Assembly (NCBI GenBank): GCA_963922205.1
Contig: CAWUHX010000317.1
Coordinates: 248,001-312,000 of the forward strand
Source: Romanomermis culicivorax
Taxonomy: Eukaryota > Nematoda > Enoplea > Mermithida > Mermithidae
DNA: 64,000 nt
Direction: 5' to 3'
Shown: one piece after another, positions 1 to 11,029 of the stretch
How the letters are laid out: each line of letters starts with the position of its first letter
Position numbering within the stretch: the stretch's first letter is position 1
The notes under the pieces: generated by a model
Databases searched by the model: none
What the model was told of the DNA's origin: nothing
The model's input: only the letters and a program-made list of their open reading frames with translations
Translations under genes and position numbers: made by a program

Positions 1-633
1 AAGTCCAAGGACCCTCCCCGCTGGAAAATTCTTGCCGTGCATGTCTGCCTTTGCTGCATTGGAAAGACACTGCAATCTACTATTACTTGGTCTATTTTTG
101 TGTGGCTGACATCACGTGCTATGAAACAGACTGCCTCCGACCATACAGCACTTTCTCACAGTTTATAAGATAGGCTGTAGTCTGACAGCCGACATTTTAT
201 TTTGTTAACATTAAACTCGCAGCATCGATTTTTTTCAATCAAATTCCTGAAGTGGGAAATTTTTGTTGCGTCTCTTCTGAGGCATCCTGTTGCCCAAACG
301 ATTGCAATCGGTGAAATTTTAAGAGTGTTTCGAATCACATATTTTTATTTGTCCAATCTGAACGTTTTCAACTTTTTCTGCATCTCATTAACGGCATGTT
401 TGGTGGAATTAATCATCATTTTTGTACCAACTTTCAGAATGTGCAGACACCTGTCCCAAAACGGTAGACTAATCTGATTGAAATTTTATCGCAATGTGTT
501 GGACATTAGTAGCAACAGAAATGAAGAAAAAGATTCGGTAGCATCATATGGGAAAGTGGCCAAGTAAGGCTCTACAGCATAAAAAGTGTAAAGTAAAGGA
601 TTGGAAATTCTTTGTTATGTATGAACATAGATC
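1..633. other. no gene recognised
   Basis: Short ORFs on both strands lack domain signatures. The only notable word is at 24-47, which recurs near 58894-58918 and is listed separately. Confidence 0.5.
24..47 (+). repeat. short dispersed repeat, copy A
   Basis: The 20-mer aattcttgccgtgcatgtct lies here and again at 58899-58918 in the same orientation, with a C-rich stretch just upstream in both places. This suggests the end of an unrecognised repeat family. Confidence 0.5.
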
Positions 634-734
634 ATTGTCTTCTGCATGTAATGAATATTTGGCTACAGAAACGCCTTTTCTGAGCTGTGATATTTCAAAA
701 CACAATGAAAAATGTCTAAAAACGTAAAAATTCT
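634..734 (+). repeat. ~100-bp direct repeat, copy 1
   Basis: This segment, starting attgtcttctgcatgtaatg and ending at cgtaaaaattct, recurs at 1323-1433 with a few substitutions and a ~10-base insertion. The copies bracket about 590 bp of pyrimidine-rich DNA. Confidence 0.75.
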
Positions 735-1322
735 AAACTCCGACAAAGATCTTTAATTTTCGTCTCTGTATCATCCTTAATTTCAATAAATTTGTTCCAC
801 GCTCGTCTGGGTAAGCAGCCTGAAACTCTATATTCCACGAGTCTCCTCACCTCAACAATCTCCTTCCTTGACATTGTTCCCCTTACTCTCCTTACTCCTC
901 AGAGTGATCTCTGTCCATTGAATCACTCCTCCTTTTTACAGTTTCATAGGGTGATCTCCTTCTCTAGGAATCAATCCATCAGGACCATTATTTCTCGGAG
1001 TGTTCCCCTTTCTTGGATTCACACTTTTTCACCCCAGAATGATCTCCTTTGCTTGGTATCTCTCTTCTGGGACAACCCGTAGGCTCTTCCACAATTCCTC
1101 TTAGGAATCAGGAACCATGACGTCTATCTCCCAGACTCCTACATCCAGGGGTGGTCACTCTCCAGTGATGGGCTCTCCACACAATTGGGGGTCACTCGTT
1201 TCAGCAGGTCAACTGGTGTAGTTATCCCCTACCTACAGTACCCAGCGGCCCACATCTCCTGTGGCCAATCTTTACACCCCAACCACATGACCTTCTCCAC
1301 CAACTTCCCGGAATGTGTGACA
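735..1322. other. pyrimidine-rich stretch between direct repeats
   Basis: C/T-rich DNA in which the word tgatctcc recurs loosely near 905, 950 and 1040. No coding signature was seen. Confidence 0.4.
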
Positions 1323-1433
1323 ATTGTCTTCTGCATGTAATGAATATTTGGCTATACAGTAACGCTTTTTCTAAGCTGTGATATTTCAAAACACGTATAC
1401 AGACTGAAAAATGTCTAAAAATGTAAAAATTCT
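1323..1433 (+). repeat. ~100-bp direct repeat, copy 2
   Basis: Second copy of the repeat at 634-734, about 90 percent identical by eye apart from a short insertion near its 3' part. Confidence 0.75.
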
Positions 1434-1715
1434 GGTACCCAAAAGTAGTAAAGAGGGGGTTGTGTTTCGCAACTTGGGGGTCCACCACACACAAAACATG
1501 GGCAAATTTTTTTACCTGGCAGAGTGCCAAAAGCACTTGGGGGTCCGCCAGGGGTCCGCCTTTGGCTACCCCTGCTTATGCTTGGAGGAATAATGACATC
1601 ATTAGTGTCCTCCTCATTACATCTACTTCCTTGCTCTTTTATAATAAACCATGGTTGACTATTTATAAACAGAACTAAAACATTTGAGTTTTTCTTATAT
1701 CTATTTTATCGCCCT

Positions 1716-1935
1716 CAATTTTTTTTAAACTTACACCTATTTTTCCAAAAATTGTAGCCATTTTTTCAAAACCTGCACCAATTTTTTCAAAACTTGCACG
1801 GATTTTTTCAAATTTTCCTTCACTTCAACACATAAAAGTTGCACCAATTTTTTTTCAAAACTTGCACCGATCTTTTCAAAACTAGCTCTGATTTTTTCAA
1901 AACTTACACTGATTTTTTTTAAAACTTCATGAGTT
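1716..1935 (+). repeat. tandem repeat, ~23-25 bp unit
   Basis: About nine imperfect copies of a unit approximating attttttcaaaacttgcacc run head to tail. It looks like a small T-rich minisatellite. Confidence 0.75.
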
Positions 1936-2068
1936 TTTTTATCTTCTTACTTGCTTATGTCTTGAGTTTTTCTGAAATGTAGTTTCAAGATTGTTTTTCC
2001 AAATTAAAATTCTACAGGTTAATTGAGATCATTTTCTATTTCTACATTTATTAGATTAAAGGTCTTTT

Positions 2069-2690
2069 TCAATTATGACTCATAATGAGGGCTGATACAA
2101 ATCCTACTGACTCACCTTCAACATTGACTACTTGCAGCAGGGGTGCTAATGTATAACCTACCATCTGAGGTTGTATGATATTACAGTATATGTAAAAATA
2201 ATGTAATCCTCCATACATATCACGTGGGTGTTTATCAATAAGTTGTGTGGTTTCCTGTGAATAGTCCAGTCTTCTAATATCAATCTCTGTGAAACCAAGC
2301 ATGTACTGAAGATGTGTAGAAAGTTTAATATCTCTTGCCTTGGAATCAACCTTGATTTGGCATGCCTTCTTGTGTGCATTATAGCTTATATTAAACTTGG
2401 GGTACTCTGTCCTTTCCTGATCAGACAACTGCGATCAGACAACTGCAAATGCTCCAATGAGCTCCAATATTTTTTGATATCCTGTCAGAGGTATTTTTTC
2501 CATTTGTCTTTGCTCTAGTTCAGTATCATAGAAATGCATTTTGTTCTCTCCTGCAAAGACTTTATTCCATGTATTAGCATATAATACTTCAACTAAAGCA
2601 ACTTCCCATTCTCCCACAAGATTTATGGTTATGGGGAGATTGGTTTCAAAAACTGATGCAGTATTTGCCTCTTTTGAATTACTATATTAA
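2069..2690 (-). pseudogene. Polinton/Maverick capsid-like protein remnant
   Basis: Two minus-strand reading frames (2435-2617, then 2069-2428) together resemble an uncharacterised protein family that I associate with Polinton elements of invertebrates, probably the minor capsid (penton-like) protein. Visible motifs are GEWEVALVEV near the start and GGLHYFYIYCNIIQPQMVG followed by LAPLLQVV near the end. A frameshift near 2430 breaks it. It lies directly downstream of the protease remnant on the same strand, which supports one decayed Polinton. The capsid assignment is from recollection of the family and is less certain than the protease call. Confidence 0.5.
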
Positions 2691-2719
2691 AAAGAATTGT
2701 TTCTCCATTTTTGTAATTT

Positions 2720-3218
2720 TCACTGAACATTTGGCATATTTATAGATGTTTGATTTACTATAAAATCAAAATTGTAAATTTTTGTTTCAATATCAAAAAG
2801 TGCATTGATGAAGCCAATTACAAGTTCATCATTTCCCATGGATTTATCAACTTCTGGAAATGGAATTCCCCTGCATCGCCACAGTAGAAAAGAAATGCAC
2901 ATTTGCCCACATGTACTTGTTGAAATGTTTGGACTTGCATGCTGTTGTAAATGAAATCAGTTGAATTTGTATTGATATACTTTTCAATAATGGTTGGGAG
3001 ATAGCAACCATAGCTATCAAAATATTCACATAAGCCATGGGTGGAAAATATAGGGCAACCCAATGAGATCCAGGCTTATCACAAGGGTCTAAATTTATAA
3101 TTATTGCAGCAGGGTAAATGCTGATTTTTGGTAATAGGTTCTGTGGAAATACACCAACTTCCATCTGTTTTATTGTCTGGTCATTTTTTAGTGAGTGAAG
3201 AATTTGAATTGGGTTCAT
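2720..3218 (-). pseudogene. Polinton adenain-like cysteine protease remnant
   Basis: The minus strand encodes pieces of an adenovirus-type (Ulp1-like) cysteine protease, the enzyme thought to process Polinton virion proteins. In order they show DPCDKPGSHWVALYF with the catalytic His, EYFDSYG with the catalytic Asp, a downstream Gln, and KCAFLFYC with the presumed nucleophilic Cys. The pieces sit in three frames (2847-3218, 2818-3063, 2720-2902), so there are at least two frameshifts, near 3040 and 2900. The order and spacing of the catalytic residues fit the family. Confidence 0.7.
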
Positions 3219-3775
3219 AATTATTTAAGCATCATACTTATGAGCTGGGATGCGATCTTTATTCATAGAAACTAAATTATCGAACTATGAATATATAATA
3301 CTTTCAACACCACACTTTGGTACATCATCCCCAAAATTTTTTTGTTAATTGAGAAAATACAAACAAAATAAATGTACAAAAACAGAAGTATAATGTAATT
3401 TCTTTAATTTTTTGAGGAATTTATGTCAAGCTTTTTACCTGTATTTTTGCATTATTTTGAAAAGGTACCTATTGATTTGAAGTTATTCCATTTCTTAAGA
3501 ATGAAGGAGGCTTTTTAACACATTTTCCATTTCTTTGTTACATTTCATTGTGTTAGCTTCACTCATTGCAAAATTCAAAAAGGCCGTTAGATTGACATCT
3601 TTCTCTGCTATTCTTTTCCTATTAATGAAAGTTTTTGCTAAAATGAGTATAATATTGATTAATTTATTATGTTCTGCTTTAACCTCTGGTTCGCATCAAA
3701 TATCATTTCTGTACAAGTAAACGTCATATTTTTATCACCATTTTCATCTATAATACGTTTCAACTCTTTCCATAA
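3219..3775. other. no gene recognised; between Polinton remnant and LINE 3' end
   Basis: A/T-rich DNA without recognisable coding motifs. The LINE 3' untranslated region may lie here because the LINE reads right to left and its last coding motif is near 3776. Confidence 0.4.
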
Positions 3776-6700
3776 TCATTTTACTTCTTGAAATTCCAGA
3801 AATGTATGTAAAATATCATCATCTCCATTACACTGAAAGCAACCACTGGAATCTTTAATTCTATATTTTACTAATAAGTGTGGGGTGGTCATGATGTTAT
3901 GCAGAATTTTATATTGTATTTTTTTGCTTTTGTTATTGATACCTAATTTGTACAGCATTTTCCATGATTTAGTAAAGTCCTCATCATTTAATTCCAGTTT
4001 CACTTTCCAGTTTTCTTGTCCTCTTATTATACATTCTTTCCATTTTACAAGATATTTTTTTAGATTTTTATTTGTTTTTTTAATCATAAATAAGTGGTGT
4101 GAAATTTATCTGCCCTCTAACCAGGTCATTCTTTAATTATTGCTTTCCAGGATCTAGGAATGGAGTAGATTATTCTTGCATAATCAAACCATTTTGTGTT
4201 ACATAGTTCCCCTTTTAGATCTTTCTAACTTTTAAAAGTCCAGTCCTCCTTGAAGCAGTTGAGGAGATAATTGAATTTTGTTTCTTTGAGGTCACCTAAA
4301 TATATGGATATTCTGTTTATTCTTTGTGCAATTACATCCATCTGAGTTGTAATATTATTAATATTAGTTGTAGGTATTAATGCTATTAAGTGTTAAATCT
4401 CTTCATAGAAAGAATTTATGTGTAAACCTAATTTTTTAGAGAGAAATTATCATTTAATAAATTTCCTAGTCCACCTATTTTTTCTAGAGGTTGGAGGGCC
4501 AAGTTGTTCCATTTTCCAGGCTTCAGCAATCTTAATAGCCATTTTGTCTTCATCTGTTGTATCACAATTTCAGTATCTGGGGCCTTCATTCCACTTTTAT
4601 CATAACCTTGTATTGGGACATCATGCTTCATTTTTGGTTTATGTCCATTCCACAGAAAGTTCTTTGATAGAGTTTTTAGTTTAGTGATATTTTTTTGTCA
4701 ATGGGCAAGTTTGTCAGACTGTACAAATTTTTCAAAATAATTATGTAGTTCCATACTGCTATATTCCCATAGATGGCCAAATGTCTTGATTGCCACAATT
4801 TACATTGCTCCTTGCATTTCTCGAACTTTTCCTGAAAGTTTTCCTTGTACATTTCTTTCTTATTATATTAAAACATGATGCCTAGTATTTTACACTATTT
4901 ACTATTTCAGTGTCATTTAATTTTGCTTTTTTTGTTTCATTTTTCCTTATTCTTAATACTTGTGTTTTATTTACATTGATTTTCAAACCAGACTGGGATG
5001 TGAATTTTTGAATTAATTTCAGTTCCTCATTATAGTCATCTTTGTTTGTTGCTAATATTGTTGTATCATCAGGATACATGCAAACTTTATGTATGTGATT
5101 GTTAACTAGGAGTCTTGAGAATCTCAGGGAATTCCTTAGCATAAGCGCGATAATTTCCATGGCACAGATAAAAAGTTAAGGAGATATTGGGTACCCTTGC
5201 CTAACACCACAACATAGTTCAAAGCGTTTAGTCCTCAAACCAGCATTTATAGTTACGGCCTGTGAATTTATATATAATTATTTGTTATATGTTATAATAT
5301 TATTTCCTATGTAAAAAGCTTCTAGTGTGTTAAACATAAACTGCCTATTTAATGAATCAAAAGCTTTTTCTATATCTAGTGGTATTAGATATCCACTATC
5401 ATCTCTGTCCTCATACTATTCGATCAAGTCTAGCAAATACCTTATATTCTCACCAATATATCTACCTGGTACAAAGCCTTACTGATCTTCATGTATAATG
5501 TGTTTTAAGTTCTTTTTTATTTGTTCTGCTAAGGTTTTAGCCAATACCTTATAGTCCACATTAATTACTGATTCACCAATTTGCTAAGTTCTCCAAATCT
5601 TTTTTTGGTTTAGGAATTAAAGTCATCACACTTCTTCTTTGAGATCCAGTCAGTTTACCATTATGGAATGAAAAATTCATAGCACTCTTTCAATGAGTTT
5701 GCTAAAATATCCCAATATTTTTTATAGAACTCGACCATGAGCATATCATCTCCAGGTGACTCATATCTTTTCATGCTGTTCAATGCTTTCTTATATTCTT
5801 CCAAATTTAGCTCTTTTTCGAATTCACTTTTTTGTTCTTCTGATAGTTTTGGTAGTGACTTTATATCTTCATCATCTAGAAGGGTGCATAGGTTTAACGA
5901 CAAGTCTTTCCCTTATATAGCTTGCTAAAATAGTTGAAAGTTTCTTTGAATATATCTTTGGATTTATCCAGTTCAATGTCTTCATCAAATTTAAATTTAA
6001 CAATTGTATTCTTGCTATAATTTCTTTTCTCTATGTTCAGAAAATATTTGTTAGGTTTCTCCATACAAATGCCATCTTGTTTTTGCTCTTTCAATCATGA
6101 ATTATGCTTTTCCCTCCATCTCTTTTTGGAGTTTGTCCTTGATCTGTAGATACTCATCATACTTATCAACTGAATTTTCTAATGTGGTTTCGAATGTTTC
6201 CAGATTTAGTCTAAGTTCTGTCTCATGATTTCTCTTCAATTTTGCTCTCTCTTTTAAGTACTTCATTGTATTCCATTGCTGAAGGATCTAAGTTTTGCTC
6301 TTTACACTCTATATTTTTTTTTCTACAAGTCTCATAATGATTGTGTTAAAGTTTTCATCTTCAAATAAGAAGTTTGATTTGGGTTTTTCCATCTGTAGGC
6401 ATCTGATATTTGCAATGAATTCATATGCTCTTTGAGCTTATGGACAGACGTTTTTTTGCTATATGAAATGCTACCTCCAAGTTTGTCTGTTTTGGTGTCC
6501 ATCACTACATTCAGGTCCCCTTCAATTATTATGAGGGGAATCTTCAATATTTATGTTTTTAAGATTTATGTATATCTCATCCCAAAATTTAATCTGTTCT
6601 TTTTCTCTTATGGGGGCCTAGACATTCACTAAAACAAAGAGAGTGCCTTCAATTTTTAGTTTGAGCATCACAAATCTTCCTTCATCATCTTTGCTGATTT

Positions 6701-6968
6701 CAACTATTTCAAAATTAAATATGTTATTGAGTAAAATTGCTAATCCTCTTAAATTTGTTTCACCATGTGAGAAAAAAAGATGTTGCTTCTGCAGGCCCAT
6801 CCCCCACTGGAGGGCTAGCTGTTTTTCTATTTCCACTGAAAAATGTGTCTCTTGTAGAAAAATTATGTCAGTCTTATTTTCCTTACAATAATTCAATATT
6901 GACTTTCTCTTCACCACATTTTTTCCTCCTTTAATATTCAAAGATAGTATCCTCACATTATAAGCCAT
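3776..6968 (-). pseudogene. L1/Tx1-type LINE ORF2 remnant (endonuclease and reverse transcriptase)
   Basis: Reading right to left, the pieces give an AP-type endonuclease (6618-6968, with LSLNIKGG and DIIFLQETH), its continuation (6332-6547, with IIIEGDLNVVMD), a linker with EKPNKYFLNIEKRNY (5894-6094), reverse transcriptase (5661-5903, with SPGDDML; 4882-5160 with YPDD in place of the usual YADD), and a C-terminal region (4428-4631; 3776-4087) with a CxxC zinc-knuckle-like end. The order and motifs fit ORF2 of L1/Tx1-clade non-LTR retrotransposons, which nick target DNA and reverse-transcribe in place. Many stops and frameshifts show it is dead. ORF1 was not found. Same-strand, Polinton-like genes lie downstream (2069-3218). 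Confidence 0.8.
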
Positions 6969-6982
6969 TCACAACAAATCCA

Positions 6983-7597
6983 CTATTGTAGTATCATTAT
7001 CATATTACTTGTGTTCTGTTTATTCAAATATTTGAATGTTTCTTGGTTTTTCATAAGGCCTCCTGTAGCTAAATCTATTCTAAAATATTCTTGTTCAGAA
7101 TGAAAAATTTCAGAAAGCATAGCCAAGTAATTTCCATTTGTTGAAGCCCATATAAAATTATAAGCATGATCAAGCAAATCAGTCACATGTTTTGATGTTC
7201 TAATCAATCTCCAATAAGTCTTCACTGAATTAATAAAAATTTCCAGTATACTTAGTCAAATCTGCAGGGATACATCATCCTCTTCAATATAAACCTTCTT
7301 CTCATCTGGTTTATTAAAAATTTCTAGTTTTGGTCCATCTTCAGGTTTGATTTTAAGACAATGATTCAAGTAGTTCTTGGAAATAACACCTTTTGAAGTT
7401 TCAAAGTAAGTTATACAGTAGGTACAGTTGGTTACATTTGAATGCTCAATTTCAAGCTTAGGGGGCAATGCAAATAGCAAATTGCATGCTGGACAAAGAT
7501 ATCTAAGACCCCCATAAACAGCATTATAATGCTCAGCCAATCAATTTAGTCTTAAAAAGGCTTTTTGGCAAGTGGCACAAATATTTTTACTAGACAT
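6983..7597 (-). pseudogene. C2H2 zinc-finger-like protein, broken
   Basis: A frame starting at an ATG (7597-7595) gives CATCQKAF, then a TGA at 7543-7541, then continues in frame to 7256 with LCPACNLLF, IEH, CTYC and YLNHC. These are three Cys2-His-like finger halves in about 110 residues. A second minus-strand frame (6983-7225) follows and may be its continuation. I do not recognise the family. Its strand and position next to Polinton fragments, with the LINE between, suggest a Polinton accessory gene split by the LINE, but this is inference. Confidence 0.4.
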
Positions 7598-7640
7598 TTA
7601 GAGAGCTTGATAAAACACTTTTGGTAGAAGTATTGATCAG

Positions 7641-7795
7641 AATTCTTATTTATAAACTTTGGATAAAATCTTTATTTATGAACTTAGCATTATAAATCCT
7701 TATTTATAGACTCGGCATAAAAATTCTTATTTATAAACCTTGCCTATAAATCCTTATTTATAACCCCTGCATAAAAATCCTTATTTATAGACCAG
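7641..7795 (+). repeat. tandem repeat, ~29 bp unit
   Basis: Six imperfect units with core ccttatttataaaccttgc run in tandem, separated by ataaaaat-like spacers. Confidence 0.75.
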
Positions 7796-7850
7796 GCATG
7801 ATGAGGTCACTTTATGACATCATCAATAAAACTTATAAATAAGCCTATCT

Positions 7851-8175
7851 GTTTCTTTATAAGTAACAATGTTTCCCTAGGGAGCCAATGCTGGAACCAT
7901 GTGTATAAATTTTTGATGCAGTCATCATTTTATTATAAACAAAGGAGAAAGTAGTTGTAATCTAGACGTCATTGTTCAACTGTTTTTTTATAAATAACAA
8001 TGTGTCCCTAGTGAGCCAAAGCTGGAACATTGTTTATACGTAGTTCATGATGTCATAATTTTATTATCAATAAGGAAGAAGGTAGCTGTAGTGGGAACAT
8101 AATTATTCAACAGTTTTTTTATAAATAATAATCTGCTTATCTATAAATAGGGAGCCAATGGTGAGGCCATGTAGA
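7851..8175 (+). repeat. tandem repeat, ~130 bp unit, about 2.5 copies
   Basis: Units start near 7851, 7981 and 8112, each with ttttataaataacaatgt followed by cctagggagccaatgctgg-like sequence. They abut the 29-bp repeat on one side and the Harbinger transposase remnant on the other, so they may be subterminal repeats of one of those elements. Confidence 0.7.
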
Positions 8176-8189
8176 GGGTATGCCTGGGT

Positions 8190-9132
8190 GTGTTTAGTGC
8201 AGGCCAAGAATTAATTTTGACAGAAATTTTGACCAGGAACATTTCAAGGTTCCCTTTAACTGATGAACATGTAGCAACACTGGTTGAGACTTTACAGGAT
8301 TTTATTAAGCATCCAACTTGTCAGAGTTTTGCTTTGTCCCCAGAACAACAGATACATCTATCCATGCAGTATTTGGCCACAAATAAAAATTTTGATCGGA
8401 CTGGCGATGCACTTGGTATGGCTGGACAATTTCTGAAAAATCAGCAACAATTATTAAAAAATTGCAGATTCACCATGCATGATTGGATGTGCAGATGACA
8501 GTCATTTTAAAATTATTTGACCGATAAATGACGAAAATCAATATGTCAATTGCCACAGTGTACATTCGATCAACTATATGCTTGTTTGCAGGGCCAACTT
8601 GAGGTTTTATTACATGACCGCTGAATGGTCTGGATCCATTAATAATGCATGTATATTCCACACAGCTCATTGGCTCAAAAGTTAGAAGACAACTGGCCTC
8701 CATTAGCAGACATCATAACATCTTCGCCTTTACATTTTTTATAAACATGTAACATTTCTAAATTCCTAAAATACAGGTGCTTACATGTTGGTGGATTCTG
8801 GATATACTAGTACCAACTCTATACTTACGCCAATCCTGAATTGCTGCACCCAGCAGGAAGAACAATACAATAAAACTCACAAAAGCACCAGGCACCTTGT
8901 AGAATGTGCCATTGTCACACTAAAGCAGCAGTTTAGGTGTCTACTGGGGAAAATGCATTTCAATCCGAAATTGGTGTGTAAAGTCATTTCGTGTCGTGTT
9001 GCTTTGCATAACACGATGGTTCCAGAAAATGACTTGATGAATACAGTCCTGCACTTCCATGAACAAGGGGACATAAACCTTGATGCTGAGAATGTTCATG
9101 ATGTTAATAATTTTGTGTGTAATGGTAACTAA
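8190..9132 (+). pseudogene. PIF-Harbinger (HARBI1-like) transposase remnant
   Basis: Three segments in different frames together look like a HARBI1-type DDE nuclease, the cut-and-paste enzyme of PIF-Harbinger transposons. Segment 8190-8498 carries the helical N-terminal region with FPLTDEHVATLVETLQ and LATNKNFDRTGDALGM. Segment ~8485-8690 (shifted frame) carries GCADDSHFKII with the first catalytic Asp, and AEWSGSINNACIF. Segment 8785-9132 carries LVDSGYTST with the second Asp and RHLVECAIVTLKQQF with the Glu. The frame breaks near 8480. There are stops in the middle, and an intron-like acceptor (aaatacag) lies just before 8778. The gene is dead. Several non-autonomous Harbinger-type elements in the window could have depended on relatives of it. 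Confidence 0.8.
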
Positions 9133-9884
9133 AAAGAAGAAATAGTTTCTTAATATCATTTGAACAAAAATAAAAGTAAAACCAACATACTGCTATTAAA
9201 GTAGAAAGTAACACCCAATTCCTTCATTGCAGTTTTTGGTTCCAGTTTTGTGTTGGCCTCCGATATAATCTTTGAATGAAATTTTGTGGAAGTGTATAAT
9301 TACAAAGTAAAAGTAGAAAAGCTTAAGGCTGACGTATAGTAATCAGTAATCCTGCTGCTGGTATTCGGGTTTAAGTCCGAGCACGCGATTATCTCCAGCA
9401 AAATAATCGTGGGCTAGCGATTGGTGGTTGCAATAACCTCGGGATGATCCCGACGTCACGATTATCTGGAGCTCGAAATAATTGGGAGCTTGGACTTAAA
9501 CCCGAGCTCGAGTAGAGCAGTTGCAATAGATTTTCTAGTCTAATTCTCATCGCGAGGTCAGTTTCAGTGGTACACAAAAGTTAATCATCATCGGTAGTAG
9601 GTTTAAGTCCGAGAAAGTTGTTGTTTTTTATACTTGTCATAATGAATTTTCTACATTATCAACTAAATAATCACCAAGCGAATCGAGTTGGATTTTTTCA
9701 ACATTGTATCCAACGTTGCTAAAATGCAAATTCCGATTTTTCGGATTCAAATTTTCCTTTTTCTAAATTAAGCTTTTTGCTTTCCGATGCTAATTTTTTT
9801 GCTTGATAGAAACACTGTTTCATTCCAAAGGATCGACTTTTCACCACTTCGGCTCTTCAATCATCAAACCTATAGTCTGTTTTT

Positions 9885-10118
9885 TGTGAAATGCTTCCAA
9901 GCAGAAAACTGACACAAATCCGTACTGTTGTCAAAACCGTTCACATAGAGATCTTCCTGTAAAATTTTTTCACTCAAAAAATTCTTAAAGGTTGAGACAA
10001 TATGCTCACAAATTTCCAGTCCTATATGGTGTATTGTTTATCAGAAAATCGTGAAAATGTGAAATACTACTTGCTTTCCACTTTCATTATTTAGAAGCAT
10101 TTCAAGAAAAACAGACTG
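9885..10118 (+). repeat. dispersed ~240-bp repeat, copy A
   Basis: The segment from tatagtctgttttttgtgaa to gcatttcaagaaaaacagac recurs at 44478-44722 in the same orientation, roughly 75-80 percent identical. Shared words include aaatgcttccaa, ctatatg and aatactacttgctttcc. Confidence 0.7.
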
Positions 10119-10445
10119 TAGGCTTTCCAATGATACTTTCAATGAAACAGCGGCCAATGCAGATAAACTAGTATCAGATAAGAGACCTCCCCCAATCTCT
10201 TGGAATGCTGCTGGTGTGCTTCTATGATGGTTTGAGAATTTTCGGAGGGTAGACAAGAATCAGGCGGTCCACCACCCGTTTTCCAAACCGCTTCTTTTCC
10301 GTTCTCAAATCTTCTTTTGTACGGCTTTTCACATTTCTCAATGTGATTCTTATATCTTCCAGAGACCTATAGAAAATGGGATTTTGTGTATTGTCTTCAG
10401 CTCCGATTATATTCCAGACGTGGGACTGGTTTCATCAAAGAAATA

Positions 10446-10481
10446 TAAGCTACAGCTGGGCTGCAGCTTAAGCTGTAGCTT
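10446..10481. repeat. short hairpin
   Basis: aagctacagct and agctgtagctt are perfect reverse complements separated by about 14 bases. This is a small inverted repeat inside the MITE-like region. Confidence 0.6.
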
Positions 10482-11029
10482 AACTAGTAGCTTAACTATA
10501 TATTATACCATTCTGGTAAACATATCGAGAAGGTTAAGATGCAGCTGAGCTGTGGAAATCAAAAACTAATCGATATTCGACACAAATTTATGTCAAAGGT
10601 ACTTCTTTTCTAGGTGTTCACTTTGGAATGCGTTTTCTCCTTGAAACTACTCGAAATTTAAGTGGGAACAACAGACATACCAACAGCAAACAGAAAAACA
10701 AACAAACAAAACAATTTTTTCACCAACTTTTGTTTACTTTTCCGCGAGCTCGGACTTAAACCTGAGCATTAGTTAATCACGAGCCCGATTTTTTTATTGC
10801 AACCCGAGAAAGATGAAACTGAGCTCCCGATTAGCTAATTCTCAGCATTAAAGACTTAATACCGAGCTCGTGATGATCCTCAGCATTAGTTATTGCAACC
10901 AGCCCCTGATCCTTAATCCTGAGTTCCTGACCCGATAAGGATCAGGAAAGGATAGGACCTGGTAATGTTGTCCTTAACGTCCCCAAATTTAAGGATCGGG
11001 ACGACTACATGACAAATATTTTACAGTAA

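Larger units (their letters stand above)
9410..10906. mobile_element. inverted-repeat (MITE-like) element
   Basis: ggttgcaataac at about 9426-9437 is repeated in inverse orientation as gttattgcaacc at 10889-10900. On each side further inward are opposed copies of ggacttaaacccgagct-like sequence (near 9490 and 10752). The right end reads inward as ggggctggttgcaataac and resembles the end of the element at 26514-26893, so both may belong to one family. Exact ends and a target duplication were not established. Confidence 0.45.
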
